Shown: piece after piece, positions 24,601 to 32,327 of the stretch | Position numbering within the stretch: position 1 is the stretch's first letter | How the letters are laid out: every line of letters starts with the position of its first letter | Origin: SKPS01 sp964469215 | GTDB lineage: Bacteria > Bacteroidota > Bacteroidia > Bacteroidales > SKPS01 | Length of the DNA stretch: 64,000 nucleotides | Direction of reading: 5' to 3' | Assembly (NCBI GenBank): GCA_964469215.1 | Contig: CAYXYB010000012.1 | Coordinates: 28,901-92,900, forward strand | Position numbers and translations under genes: made by a program | Notes under the pieces: generated by a model | Told to the model about the DNA's origin: nothing | Databases searched by the model: none | What the model saw: only the letters and a program-made list of their open reading frames with translations

Positions 24601-25257
24601 AAATGGCGTATTGATCCTGATGTTACAAAGGCAGCCCGGCTAACTTCGAGGATGCTGAAGCTTACATTGGTACATTACAGTGACACTGAATTTGCTGAAC
24701 GGTGCCATGAAGGGCTTATTGATGGGTTGAAAAAGGCAGGATACCACCAGGGAAATCAATACACTTTGCGGGTATTCAATGCTCAGAGCGACATGACAAC
24801 CCTATCCGGAATCATCACCAAATCTCCTTTTTCTGGAATGGCACCTTTGATAAGCGAATAGGTACCTGATGTTAAAAGGGTAGGGACTCTGTATACCCCG
24901 GCTGAGGTCAATAATGTGCTTTATATGCAGTGGTTCCGTGATGCGTTGAAAAAGTAAGGTTTGTAGTTGGTTACTGTTCCGGTAACCTCAGGTTCTGAAG
25001 TGTCTCAGGCTGCTACAAAGTTGTGCCGTAAAGAGATACAGGTCGTCTGTCATGTTGTCGATAATCTGACCCGGCCGGGTTTTGCACTTATCGCCTACAA
25101 AGCACACCCAAACGGATTGCCGGTATTTGTTTTCGACAGCGCCCAGATGAAAGATGGTGGTGCGGTATGTCTGTCACGGGACTATCTTAATGCAGGTTTT
25201 GAAGCTGTTGAGAAAGCAGTAAATGGGCAGAATACAAGCGTGCTCGTTTTATCGGGA
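24601..25257 (+). pseudogene. Broken TrpX-type ABC substrate-binding protein (second copy)
   Basis: A second, equally decayed substrate-binding protein: LTLVHYSDTEFAERCHEGLIDGL near 24660 is the family's N-terminal strand, then VKRVGTLYTPAEVNN, LVTVPVTSGSEVSQAATKL, VDNLTRPGFALIAYKA, PVFVFDSAQMKDGGAV and LSRDYLNAGFEAVEKAVNGQN. Stops at 24859, 24955 and 24964 break it. It ends abruptly at about 25250, where ATPase sequence begins; the permease gene that usually lies between is absent, so a deletion joined the two. Confidence 0.8.
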
Positions 25258-25819
25258 GGGTATTTCAGAACCCTTTTGCAGGAACTGCAGCCGACAAGAC
25301 CATCGCTGAAAACATTGTAATGGCAATGGGATGTGGCTGGTCGAGACCCTTTCGGTTAGCGGTCAGCAAACCGTCGCTGAAGGCTATCGCTGAAAAAACC
25401 AGTGTTTTGAAAATGGGTCTCGAAGACCGGCTCAACAACCCGATAGGAACCCTCTCCGGGGGTCAGCGTCAGGCATTAACACTGCTGATGTCCACCTGGC
25501 TGAAACCAAAACTGCTTCTGCTGGATGAGCATACCGCCGCCCTGACCCTAAAAGTGCTGCAAAGATTGCAGAGCTTACCGAAGAAATTATCAAACAGGAA
25601 TAACTTACTACACTTATGGTCACCCATTACATGCAACAGCCTGTCGATCTTCCCGACAGGATTGTGATGATGCACCGGGGTCAGATTATCGAAGATTTTC
25701 GCGACGAGGCTAAAAAACGGGTACGCATTCCTGACCTTATAGATATTTTCACCGTAATACAAAAAAAGGACATGTTCGACGAAGTGGTTGCAAAACTTAT
25801 GCGTAAGCAGTTCATATAA
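25258..25819 (+). pseudogene. Broken ABC ATPase of the TrpX-type transporter
   Basis: Starts in the middle of an ATPase (VFQNPFAG, then TIAENIVMAMG), so the Walker A part is gone. Then LEDRLNNPIGTLSGGQRQAL (signature), KLLLLDEHTAAL (Walker B) and, after a frameshift near 25600, the switch region VTHYMQQPVDLPDRIVMMHR and EDFRDEAKKRVRIPDLIDIF. The C-terminus matches the family. The missing N-terminus and frameshift make it non-functional. Confidence 0.82.
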
Positions 25820-25835
25820 AATCTAGAAGCACCGG

Positions 25836-26912
25836 TTATTGTGTTCTGATATTTAAGGTGATAACATTCTTGTCGGACTCACGTTGATATTCAACGCTTT
25901 GACATTTGCTCCTGATCAGCATCAGTCCCAGATCATCATCCTGAACTTCCAGAAGGTTGCAGGGATCCCCGGCAGCATCACAGATCAGATTCACAATGCC
26001 CGATTTCTCGGAATAGGACAACCTGAGGTGGATGTCGGAAAAGTCCTTCTGAAGCAACAATACCTCTTCGGCTAATGATGATACCGAGTCGGCCAGATGC
26101 TTTGAAAGGAAGTGCTTTTCACAGAATGCCTCCAATCTGGCCTGTATGGCGTAAAGATCATAAGTCTCGGAAGTTACATGAATATCAAGACTTCGGATAC
26201 GATTAATAAATGCCCGGGTTTTGGGTTTAATTGGGTTTTCGAAGATCTCCTCAGCAGTACCCTCTTCGTAAATAGTTCCCTCATCCATATATAGAACCCG
26301 GCTGGAAATATTTCTTGCAAACTCCATCTCATGTGTTACAATCACCATGGTCATTCCCTCCCGTGACAGGCGGCGGATCACAGCCAGCACCTCGCTCACC
26401 ATTGTAGGGTCAAGGGCAGAGGTAGGTTCGTCGAAAAGGAGGATTTCAGGTTCCATCGCCATACAACGTGCGATAGCAACCCGCTGTTTCTGGCCACCTG
26501 ACAATGCCTCAGGCATGGTATGAGCTTTTTCAGCAAGGCCCACAAGCTTAAGCAATGCCATGGCCTGCTGTTCAGCTTCAGCACGCTTCTTATTCTTTAA
26601 CCTGACGGGTGCCAGGGTAAGGTTCTCGAGTACCGTTAGATGATCATAGAGGTTAAACGATTGAAACACCATCCCCATCCGCTGTCGAATCGACGGAACA
26701 TCTGCACTCCTGTCAAGCAATGGTATTCCATCAATCATGATAGAACCCCCTGATGGGTGCTCAAGAAGATTAATGCACCTAAGCAGAGTACTCTTTCCCG
26801 ATCCTGATGGCCCGATCACTGAAATCACCTCCCCCTTACGGATGTCAAGATCAATATCCAGCAAAACCTGAAGGCTCCCGAAACTCTTTGATAAATTCCT
26901 GATTTCTATCAT
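25836..26912 (-). CDS. Polar amino acid ABC transporter ATPase with a C-terminal extension
   Basis: 358 residues. Residues 1-245 are a normal GlnQ/HisP-type ATPase: Walker A GPSGSGKST near 33, signature LSGGQKQRVAIA near 138, Walker B LLFDEPTSALDP near 160, switch His in VTHEMEF. The extra ~110 residues are unusual: their end, LGLMLIRSKCQSVEYQRESD followed by NVITLNIR, resembles the C-terminus of RsbW-like anti-sigma kinase (HATPase_c_2) domains. It powers uptake by the permease at 26909. The ATG overlaps the permease stop by 4 bp, so translation is coupled. Confidence 0.88.
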   Translation of the reverse strand: MIEIRNLSKSFGSLQVLLDIDLDIRKGEVISVIGPSGSGKSTLLRCINLLEHPSGGSIMIDGIPLLDRSADVPSIRQRMGMVFQSFNLYDHLTVLENLTLAPVRLKNKKRAEAEQQAMALLKLVGLAEKAHTMPEALSGGQKQRVAIARCMAMEPEILLFDEPTSALDPTMVSEVLAVIRRLSREGMTMVIVTHEMEFARNISSRVLYMDEGTIYEEGTAEEIFENPIKPKTRAFINRIRSLDIHVTSETYDLYAIQARLEAFCEKHFLSKHLADSVSSLAEEVLLLQKDFSDIHLRLSYSEKSGIVNLICDAAGDPCNLLEVQDDDLGLMLIRSKCQSVEYQRESDKNVITLNIRTQ

Positions 26913-29266
26913 AATGCAACCCCTCCTCTGATTTTATTTCTTCTTATCCGGCGATATGGATCCAGGTTGATTTCGATACGGTTTAAAGCCACAGTCAACA
27001 GCCAGGATAGCACAATATAGATCACAGCAGCCATGATCAGCGGAAAAAACGCATCGAAAGTGCGGCTACGTATAATATCACTTGCTTTTGTCAGATCTTC
27101 CACAGCAATATATCCTACAACTGAGGTCATCTTCACAAGTGATATAAACTCACCTTTATAAACCGGCAGCACTCTTCTGATTGCCTGTGGCATTATTATC
27201 AGCCTGAAGGTTTGCAACCTTGTAAAACCGGAAGCAATTCCAGCTTCATGTTGACCCCGTGATATGCTTTCGATGGATGTCCTGAACATCTCAGAGACAT
27301 AGGCGGCGAAGTTTATCCCGAAGGCAATCACCGCCACCAGCACCGGATTGATATGAACAGAGGCGAAGATGATATAGTAGATGATCATCAGGAGTACCAG
27401 AACGGGAGTCCCCCTTATCAGTCCGATGAAGAATATGGAGGTACTCCTTAAGTATCTTCGTTGTGACATACGTCCTGCACAAACCAAACCACCAAGCAGT
27501 GTTCCGAGGATTGCAGCAAGGATAGCGATCACCAGGGTGACATAAATACCTCTGAGGATCATCAGGTATCTCTTTTCAAGGATGAGATTGCTGTAGAACC
27601 TTTGCCCTAGCTTTTGCCAGAAGGTTTCCTGATGATCGTTGGATACATCCTTTTCGGCAATGAAATTCCTGCTGTTGTCTTTACGGCCAAGTATTGTAGC
27701 CCCGGAGGCAAAATATGGATCTGAAAAATCTATCTGTAGGCTACGTTCCGGGGTGATCATCATAGAAGCAGCTATCATGTCTATTTTACCGGATATCAAT
27801 GAAGGCAGCAGGCTGCCAAAGGGTAAATCGACCCATTCGACCTTGCGTCCAAGCCATGATGCGAAACGGCTGCTAAGCTCTATATCGAGTCCAAGCCACT
27901 GATCCTTACTCTTAGCCGTCATGGGCAATCCCAGGTCGCTCACAACGCCCACTCTGAGTGGATTGGAAGAGGGATCAAAAGGGAGTTGGGGTACAACGGC
28001 AATGGAATCTTCCACCCACCGCTTTATCATGTCATCATAGATGCCATTGCTGCGGATCTCCCGGACAAAACTATTGAACCTGCCCCGCAGATCATCGGCA
28101 TCAGGATGAAACCCAGCGGCAATATCAACGACGAAAAGGTTAGCTTCAAGAACGCCAAAATCCTGGTTCTGCTCCAGAATGACTCTCACAGAGCTGTGAT
28201 CTGTAAACGCCCCGTCGATTTTTCTACTGCTTAGCGCCATTAACATGTCCGTTACCGTATTGTAAGAGTGGATGTTAGCATCTGGATATGTCTTTGCTGC
28301 ATACCCCTCATGAATCGACCCCATCAACACCCCAAGATTTTTATATTTAATCCCTGATTTATCCTTTGTCTTTATACCCTGACCCGAACCACTCTCTGCT
28401 GATGGCCCCCGCACCAGGGCAGCAATACCACTCTCAAAGTAACTCCCGGTAAAGAGCACACTCTTTGCCCTCTCTTCGGTGATGGAGAGGCCTGCTCCGA
28501 TCATCTGCAACTTGCCGGCAATGAGTGCCGGAAGCAGGGCACCAAATTCCATATTGACAACCTCGAGCCTCCGGTTGAGCTTCTTAGCAATGCGTTGTGC
28601 AAGTTCAATGTCAAATCCCACAACACCGTGCGAGCTGTCGATGTATGACATGGGTTCAGTAACTGCTGCCGTACCGAAGATCAACACCTCTTCTGCCTCC
28701 TGCTCATCCTGAATCTCCGGCATAGGCCCGGGATCACCCTGTTCAGGAAACCACCTCGAAAGCATCTGATCATATATGCCATTCATCCTGATCTCATTTA
28801 ACACTGCATCAGCAACTTGCTTCAGCAGAGTATCCTCCATGGCAACAGCAAATCCATACTGGTCAGGAAACAACACCTCTTCAAGAACTATCAGCCCTTT
28901 GTTCTTCGCAGCAATGTTCTTCAAAACAGGCTTATCGTAAACGGCGGCATCCGCTTTCTTGTTTTTTACGGCCAGTGCACAATCATAGATGGTGTTGTAA
29001 TAGGTTACCCGGGCATCCGGAAACTTTTCCAGCACAGATTGGTCAGCAACCGTTCCTGTTGGAACAGCAAAGACATTCCCTCCGGCAAGATCCTCAAGGG
29101 TGTTTATCTCCTTTGTGTGACGCTGACATGCAGTAAATATCAATAGCCCTGAGATGATCAATCCTGGAACCAGAATCCGGGATCTCCCGATTGCCTTAGG
29201 TGAAATATTTAAAAGGCCGGTAATCCAAGTTTTAAAAACCTTCAAGATTAGTTTAAATAGTATCAT
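26909..29266 (-). CDS. Fused amino acid ABC transporter: half, whole and half substrate-binding domains plus permease
   Basis: 785 residues. An N-terminal hydrophobic segment with a possible lipobox at Cys47 (LIFTAC). Residues ~55-173 match only the second half of an SBP_bac_3 domain (INTLEDLAGGNVFAVPTGTV, then NGIYDQMLSRWF). Residues ~193-418 are a complete SBP_bac_3 (VVGFDIELAQRIAKKLNR, GKLQMIGAGLSITEERA, NGIYDDMIKRWV). Residues ~436-528 match only the first half (LGLDIELSSRFASWL, DMIAASMMITPERS). Residues ~565-770 are a HisM/GlnP-type permease with the EAA loop ESISRGQHEAGIASGF. It takes up polar amino acids together with the ATPase at 25836. The permuted halves are unusual. Confidence 0.88.
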   Translation of the reverse strand: MILFKLILKVFKTWITGLLNISPKAIGRSRILVPGLIISGLLIFTACQRHTKEINTLEDLAGGNVFAVPTGTVADQSVLEKFPDARVTYYNTIYDCALAVKNKKADAAVYDKPVLKNIAAKNKGLIVLEEVLFPDQYGFAVAMEDTLLKQVADAVLNEIRMNGIYDQMLSRWFPEQGDPGPMPEIQDEQEAEEVLIFGTAAVTEPMSYIDSSHGVVGFDIELAQRIAKKLNRRLEVVNMEFGALLPALIAGKLQMIGAGLSITEERAKSVLFTGSYFESGIAALVRGPSAESGSGQGIKTKDKSGIKYKNLGVLMGSIHEGYAAKTYPDANIHSYNTVTDMLMALSSRKIDGAFTDHSSVRVILEQNQDFGVLEANLFVVDIAAGFHPDADDLRGRFNSFVREIRSNGIYDDMIKRWVEDSIAVVPQLPFDPSSNPLRVGVVSDLGLPMTAKSKDQWLGLDIELSSRFASWLGRKVEWVDLPFGSLLPSLISGKIDMIAASMMITPERSLQIDFSDPYFASGATILGRKDNSRNFIAEKDVSNDHQETFWQKLGQRFYSNLILEKRYLMILRGIYVTLVIAILAAILGTLLGGLVCAGRMSQRRYLRSTSIFFIGLIRGTPVLVLLMIIYYIIFASVHINPVLVAVIAFGINFAAYVSEMFRTSIESISRGQHEAGIASGFTRLQTFRLIIMPQAIRRVLPVYKGEFISLVKMTSVVGYIAVEDLTKASDIIRSRTFDAFFPLIMAAVIYIVLSWLLTVALNRIEINLDPYRRIRRNKIRGGVAL

Positions 29267-29297
29267 ATTGAATCAATGGTAATTAAATGATTATAGT

Positions 29298-29414
29298 TTA
29301 TAATGACACAACGAATTCCCAAATTGGTGCTCCGCTTTTAAACCCTTCTGCATGACCGAAAATTAAATTCATTTTAATGCCCGGCAACTCACGGATGAAG
29401 TAAGAAGAAGACAT
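29298..29414 (-). CDS. Possible 38-residue ORF in the transporter leader
   Basis: ATG 29414 to TAA 29298, between the promoter at 29473 and the transporter start at 29266. Its composition looks coding (FIRELPGIKMNLIFGHAEGF, then APIWEF) but I recognise no family and no ribosome-binding site. It may be a leader peptide, a remnant of a larger gene, or chance. Confidence 0.25.
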   Translation of the reverse strand: MSSSYFIRELPGIKMNLIFGHAEGFKSGAPIWEFVVSL

Positions 29415-29472
29415 GGTTTTTATATGATAGGGTGTTTTTTTGATGCCCCTGTACATTCATATTTTTCAACTC

Positions 29473-29480
29473 CAAAGATA
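29473..29480 (-). promoter_or_regulatory. -7 element for the amino acid transporter operon
   Basis: TATCTTTG on the minus strand, 207 bp before the permease-fusion start, giving a leader of about 200 nt. No TTTG box at the right distance; that position is taken by the short tandem repeat at 29491. Confidence 0.5.
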
Positions 29481-29490
29481 TTGTTTTATA

Positions 29491-29526
29491 GTTATGAGTT
29501 ATGAATTATGAGTTATGAATTATGAG
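29491..29526. repeat. Short intergenic tandem repeat
   Basis: Two and a half copies of the 14-bp unit TTATGAGTTATGAA. Similar low-complexity stretches sit in other gaps (52671, 62300). Confidence 0.7.
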
Positions 29527-29629
29527 GGGAATGAAGTTGTGGATAGTGAAAAATGGAGTACATCTTATTTTACTTTAAGGCAGGAAAGTAAAACAACGAA
29601 GTTTCTGTTTTTGTGCCGGATTAATATGA

Positions 29630-29663
29630 ATAAGCCTGTTAATCAAATAATTAACAGGCTTAT
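29630..29663 (-). terminator. Hairpin directly after tRNA-Arg
   Basis: Perfect 14-bp inverted repeat, ATAAGCCTGTTAAT (29630-29643) with ATTAACAGGCTTAT (29650-29663), and a 6-nt loop. It starts 4 bp past the tRNA 3' end. No strong T run follows. Confidence 0.6.
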
Positions 29664-29667
29664 CACG

Positions 29668-29739
29668 TAGCTCCACCAGGAATCGAACCTGGATCTATGG
29701 TTTAGGAAACCACCATTCTATCCGTTGAACTATGGAGCC
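29668..29739 (-). tRNA. tRNA-Arg (anticodon CCT)
   Basis: 72 nt without CCA. Cloverleaf on the minus strand: acceptor GGCTCCA with TGGAGCT and discriminator A; D stem GTTC/GAAT; anticodon stem GTGGT/ACCAT with loop TTCCTAA, giving CCT; T arm CCAGG-TTCGATT-CCTGG. It reads AGG codons. CCA is not encoded and must be added. An inverted-repeat hairpin follows directly. Confidence 0.95.
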
Positions 29740-29855
29740 AATTGTGGGAACAAAAGTAAATCCTTTTTTCGCTTTATGCAACTCCTATCTTCTGACAATG
29801 TTTAAAACAGCTATATAATCAGTCATTTACAATTAATTTTGACCTCTATTAATAA

Positions 29856-29963
29856 TCAGGCCAGCTCAATGAGAAACACATCAGGATAAAGGTTCTTTAC
29901 TTCACCGAAAATAGTTGCCACGAATGCTACTAATGAATTTTTGTCGGAAACATTATTCTTCAT
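29856..29963 (-). CDS. Possible 35-residue ORF upstream of tRNA-Arg
   Basis: ATG 29963 to TGA 29856 on the minus strand; the product reads like a protein (SLVAFVATIFGEVKNLYPDV) but has no recognised family, promoter or ribosome-binding site. Possibly a gene remnant. The rest of the 29740-30073 gap holds only the promoter for the next gene. Confidence 0.22.
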   Translation of the reverse strand: MKNNVSDKNSLVAFVATIFGEVKNLYPDVFLIELA

Positions 29964-30024
29964 TAATGGTCTGAATTATCACATTTGTGAGTTGAATCTA
30001 CCATTTGCAGGATATCAATCAAAA

Positions 30025-30056
30025 TTTGATAAATTGCCATTAACATTTTAACTTTG
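30025..30056 (+). promoter_or_regulatory. Promoter of the APC/SLC12-type transporter
   Basis: TTTG at 30025-30028, 20 nt, then TAACTTTG at 30049-30056; both boxes and spacing fit the Bacteroidota consensus. The expected start site is about 10 nt before the ATG, so the leader is very short. Confidence 0.75.
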
Positions 30057-30073
30057 ACCCTTCTTTTAAAAAT

Positions 30074-32290
30074 ATGGAAGGTCAAAGGAGATTAGGTACT
30101 GCACCGGTTTTTTTCACAGCAATATCAACCATACTTGGGGCGATACTGTTTCTTCGTTTTGGTTTTGCTATTGGAACGCTTGGCTTCTGGGGAGTTATTC
30201 TTATAATTATCCTCGGACATCTGGTTACAATACCCACTGCTCTTGCCATTTCTGAAATAGCCACAAACAAAAAGGTGGAAGGGGGTGGTGAGTATTTTAT
30301 CGTTTCACGATCATTCGGGTTGAACATCGGGGCGACAATCGGGATAGCCCTGTTTTTATCTCAGGCAATAAGTGTTGCATTCTATGTTATTGCTTTTACC
30401 GAGGCCTTTGAGTTCTTTTTCAACTATATGAGGGAGCAGTACTCACTGTATGTTCCGCGGCAGGTTGTGAGTCTGCCGGTGATGTTTTTCCTTGCAGTTT
30501 TAATTATTGCCAAAGGGGCAAACCTTGGTGTAAAGGCACTATACTTTATTTGTGCGATACTCTTTTTCTCCCTTATAATGTTCTTTTTGGGTGAGACCGG
30601 GCATGCAACAACATCAGGATTTAGTCTTGCAAATGCAGAATTCCGGAACATGAAAGATTTCTTCGTTGTGTTTGCGATTGTTTTCCCTGCATTTACCGGG
30701 ATGACTGCAGGGGTTGGGCTTTCGGGCGACCTTAAGAGGCCTTCACGATCGATACCGATAGGAACTATTCTGGCTACTTTTACCGGTTTGATAATTTATG
30801 TATTTGTTGTTTATAAACTTGCTCAATCGGCATCTTCAGCAGATTTGCTTGAAAATCAGCTTATCATGGCAAAGATTGCTCTCGGAGGAGCAATAGTTAT
30901 TCCTCTGGGGCTTGCCGCATCTACCTTCTCATCTGCACTTGGATCAGTATTGGTTGCACCAAGGACACTACAGGCACTTGCCATGGATCAGTCATTCCCA
31001 TCCGGAAGGTTGAACCGTTGGCTTGCCAGGGGCACATCAAAAAACAATGAACCCCGACACGCCTCACTTTTCACAGCATTAATTGCATTTGTCTTTGTTG
31101 CTATTGGTGATATTAATGCTGTTGCATCAATAATATCGATGTTCTTTATGGTAACTTATGGTTCACTATGCCTTATTTCATTTCTGAACCATTTCGGAGC
31201 ATCACCTTCATACCGCCCCTCATTCAGATCCAAATGGTATATATCTCTTGCCGGGTTTCTTGTGTCGTTATGGGTTATGTTTAAGATAAGCACACCTTAT
31301 GCAATCCTGGCTATTGTAATAATGACACTGATATATCTATACATTAGCCATTATCACCGTGACCGTGCTGGCTTTGCCTCATTATTTTCAAATGCTCTAT
31401 TCCAGCTTAACCGCAACCTGCAGATACTCCTTCAACATAAAAAACTCAAAAATATTGATAAAGAATGGCGACCCAGTGCAATATGCATTTCTAAAGACTC
31501 CTTTGAACGCGACACCGCATTCAGGCTATTAAACTGGATATCATATCGTTATGGCTTTGGGACATATCTCCACCGCATTGACGGATACTTCTCAAAATCA
31601 ACTTCTCAGTTGGCCAAAGAAGAGCTTCACAAACTAATTGATAAATATGGTAAAATCAAAAACCATGTTTATATTGATACGTTGATTTCGCCTTCATACA
31701 CTTCGGCAATTGCACAGGCTATACAGATTCCCGGCATCGCAGGTATGGAAAATAATATGGTGATCTTTGAATTCATAAAAAACAAACCCGGTAACCTTCC
31801 AGGCATTATTGACAATTTTGCTCTGGTAAGTTCGGGTGATTTTGATATATGTATACTTTCAAGCGGCGAAAAGCCCATAGTCTATAAAAACGGAATACAT
31901 GTGTGGATAGACACTCTGGATACGGAGAACGCAAACCTGATGATTTTGCTGAGTTACATTATAATTGGCCATCCCGACTGGAAACGACGGGGCATCAGGA
32001 TTTTTGTAATATGCAAACCCGACAGGATTGAGGAAACGGAAGCCGCAGTGAATGATCTGCTGCGTTCAGGCCGGTTACCAATCACCAGGAATAATATTGA
32101 AATCATCATACAATCTCATGATGTCTCTTCGCGGTCACTTATCAATGAGCGCTCAAAAGATGCCGGTCTGACACTTATTGGTATCAGAAAAGAGTCGCTG
32201 GCTCACAATAAAGAGAAATTTTTTGAAGGGTATGATGATCTGGGAACAATTCTTTTTGTGCACTCCAAAAATCAAAAGGAGCTATCATAA
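30074..32290 (+). CDS. APC-superfamily transporter related to cation-chloride cotransporters (SLC12-like)
   Basis: 738 residues. About 12 membrane segments in residues 1-430. The first carries GAILFLRFGFAIGTLG and is followed by the SLC12-like loop VEGGGEYFIVSRSFG near residue 72; FPAFTGMTAGVGLSGDLKRP near 215 is also SLC12-like. A cytosolic C-terminal part of ~300 residues follows, as in bacterial cation-chloride cotransporter relatives. It may carry ions with chloride or amino acids; the substrate cannot be decided from sequence. It has its own promoter and stands alone, with the next gene 37 bp downstream. Confidence 0.82.
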   Translation: MEGQRRLGTAPVFFTAISTILGAILFLRFGFAIGTLGFWGVILIIILGHLVTIPTALAISEIATNKKVEGGGEYFIVSRSFGLNIGATIGIALFLSQAISVAFYVIAFTEAFEFFFNYMREQYSLYVPRQVVSLPVMFFLAVLIIAKGANLGVKALYFICAILFFSLIMFFLGETGHATTSGFSLANAEFRNMKDFFVVFAIVFPAFTGMTAGVGLSGDLKRPSRSIPIGTILATFTGLIIYVFVVYKLAQSASSADLLENQLIMAKIALGGAIVIPLGLAASTFSSALGSVLVAPRTLQALAMDQSFPSGRLNRWLARGTSKNNEPRHASLFTALIAFVFVAIGDINAVASIISMFFMVTYGSLCLISFLNHFGASPSYRPSFRSKWYISLAGFLVSLWVMFKISTPYAILAIVIMTLIYLYISHYHRDRAGFASLFSNALFQLNRNLQILLQHKKLKNIDKEWRPSAICISKDSFERDTAFRLLNWISYRYGFGTYLHRIDGYFSKSTSQLAKEELHKLIDKYGKIKNHVYIDTLISPSYTSAIAQAIQIPGIAGMENNMVIFEFIKNKPGNLPGIIDNFALVSSGDFDICILSSGEKPIVYKNGIHVWIDTLDTENANLMILLSYIIIGHPDWKRRGIRIFVICKPDRIEETEAAVNDLLRSGRLPITRNNIEIIIQSHDVSSRSLINERSKDAGLTLIGIRKESLAHNKEKFFEGYDDLGTILFVHSKNQKELS

Positions 32291-32302
32291 GGTTGTGTTT
32301 AT

Positions 32303-32310
32303 TAACTTTG
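32303..32310 (+). promoter_or_regulatory. -7 element for the HEFGH metalloprotein gene
   Basis: TAACTTTG, 17 bp before the ATG at 32328, in the gap after the transporter gene. No TTTG box 19-21 nt upstream. It suggests that the metalloprotein gene is not simply co-transcribed. Confidence 0.5.
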
Positions 32311-32327
32311 ACCCAAAATATATACTG

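Noticed and set aside
29491..29526. Possible start of a CRISPR-like array
   Set aside because: Repeat unit is only 14 bp, there are no unique spacers, and no cas genes are in the window.
32178..32327. Upstream extension of the HEFGH metalloprotein into the transporter gene
   Set aside because: It would place ~50 residues before a clear signal peptide and overlap a real gene; ATG 32328 with a -7 element just before it fits better.
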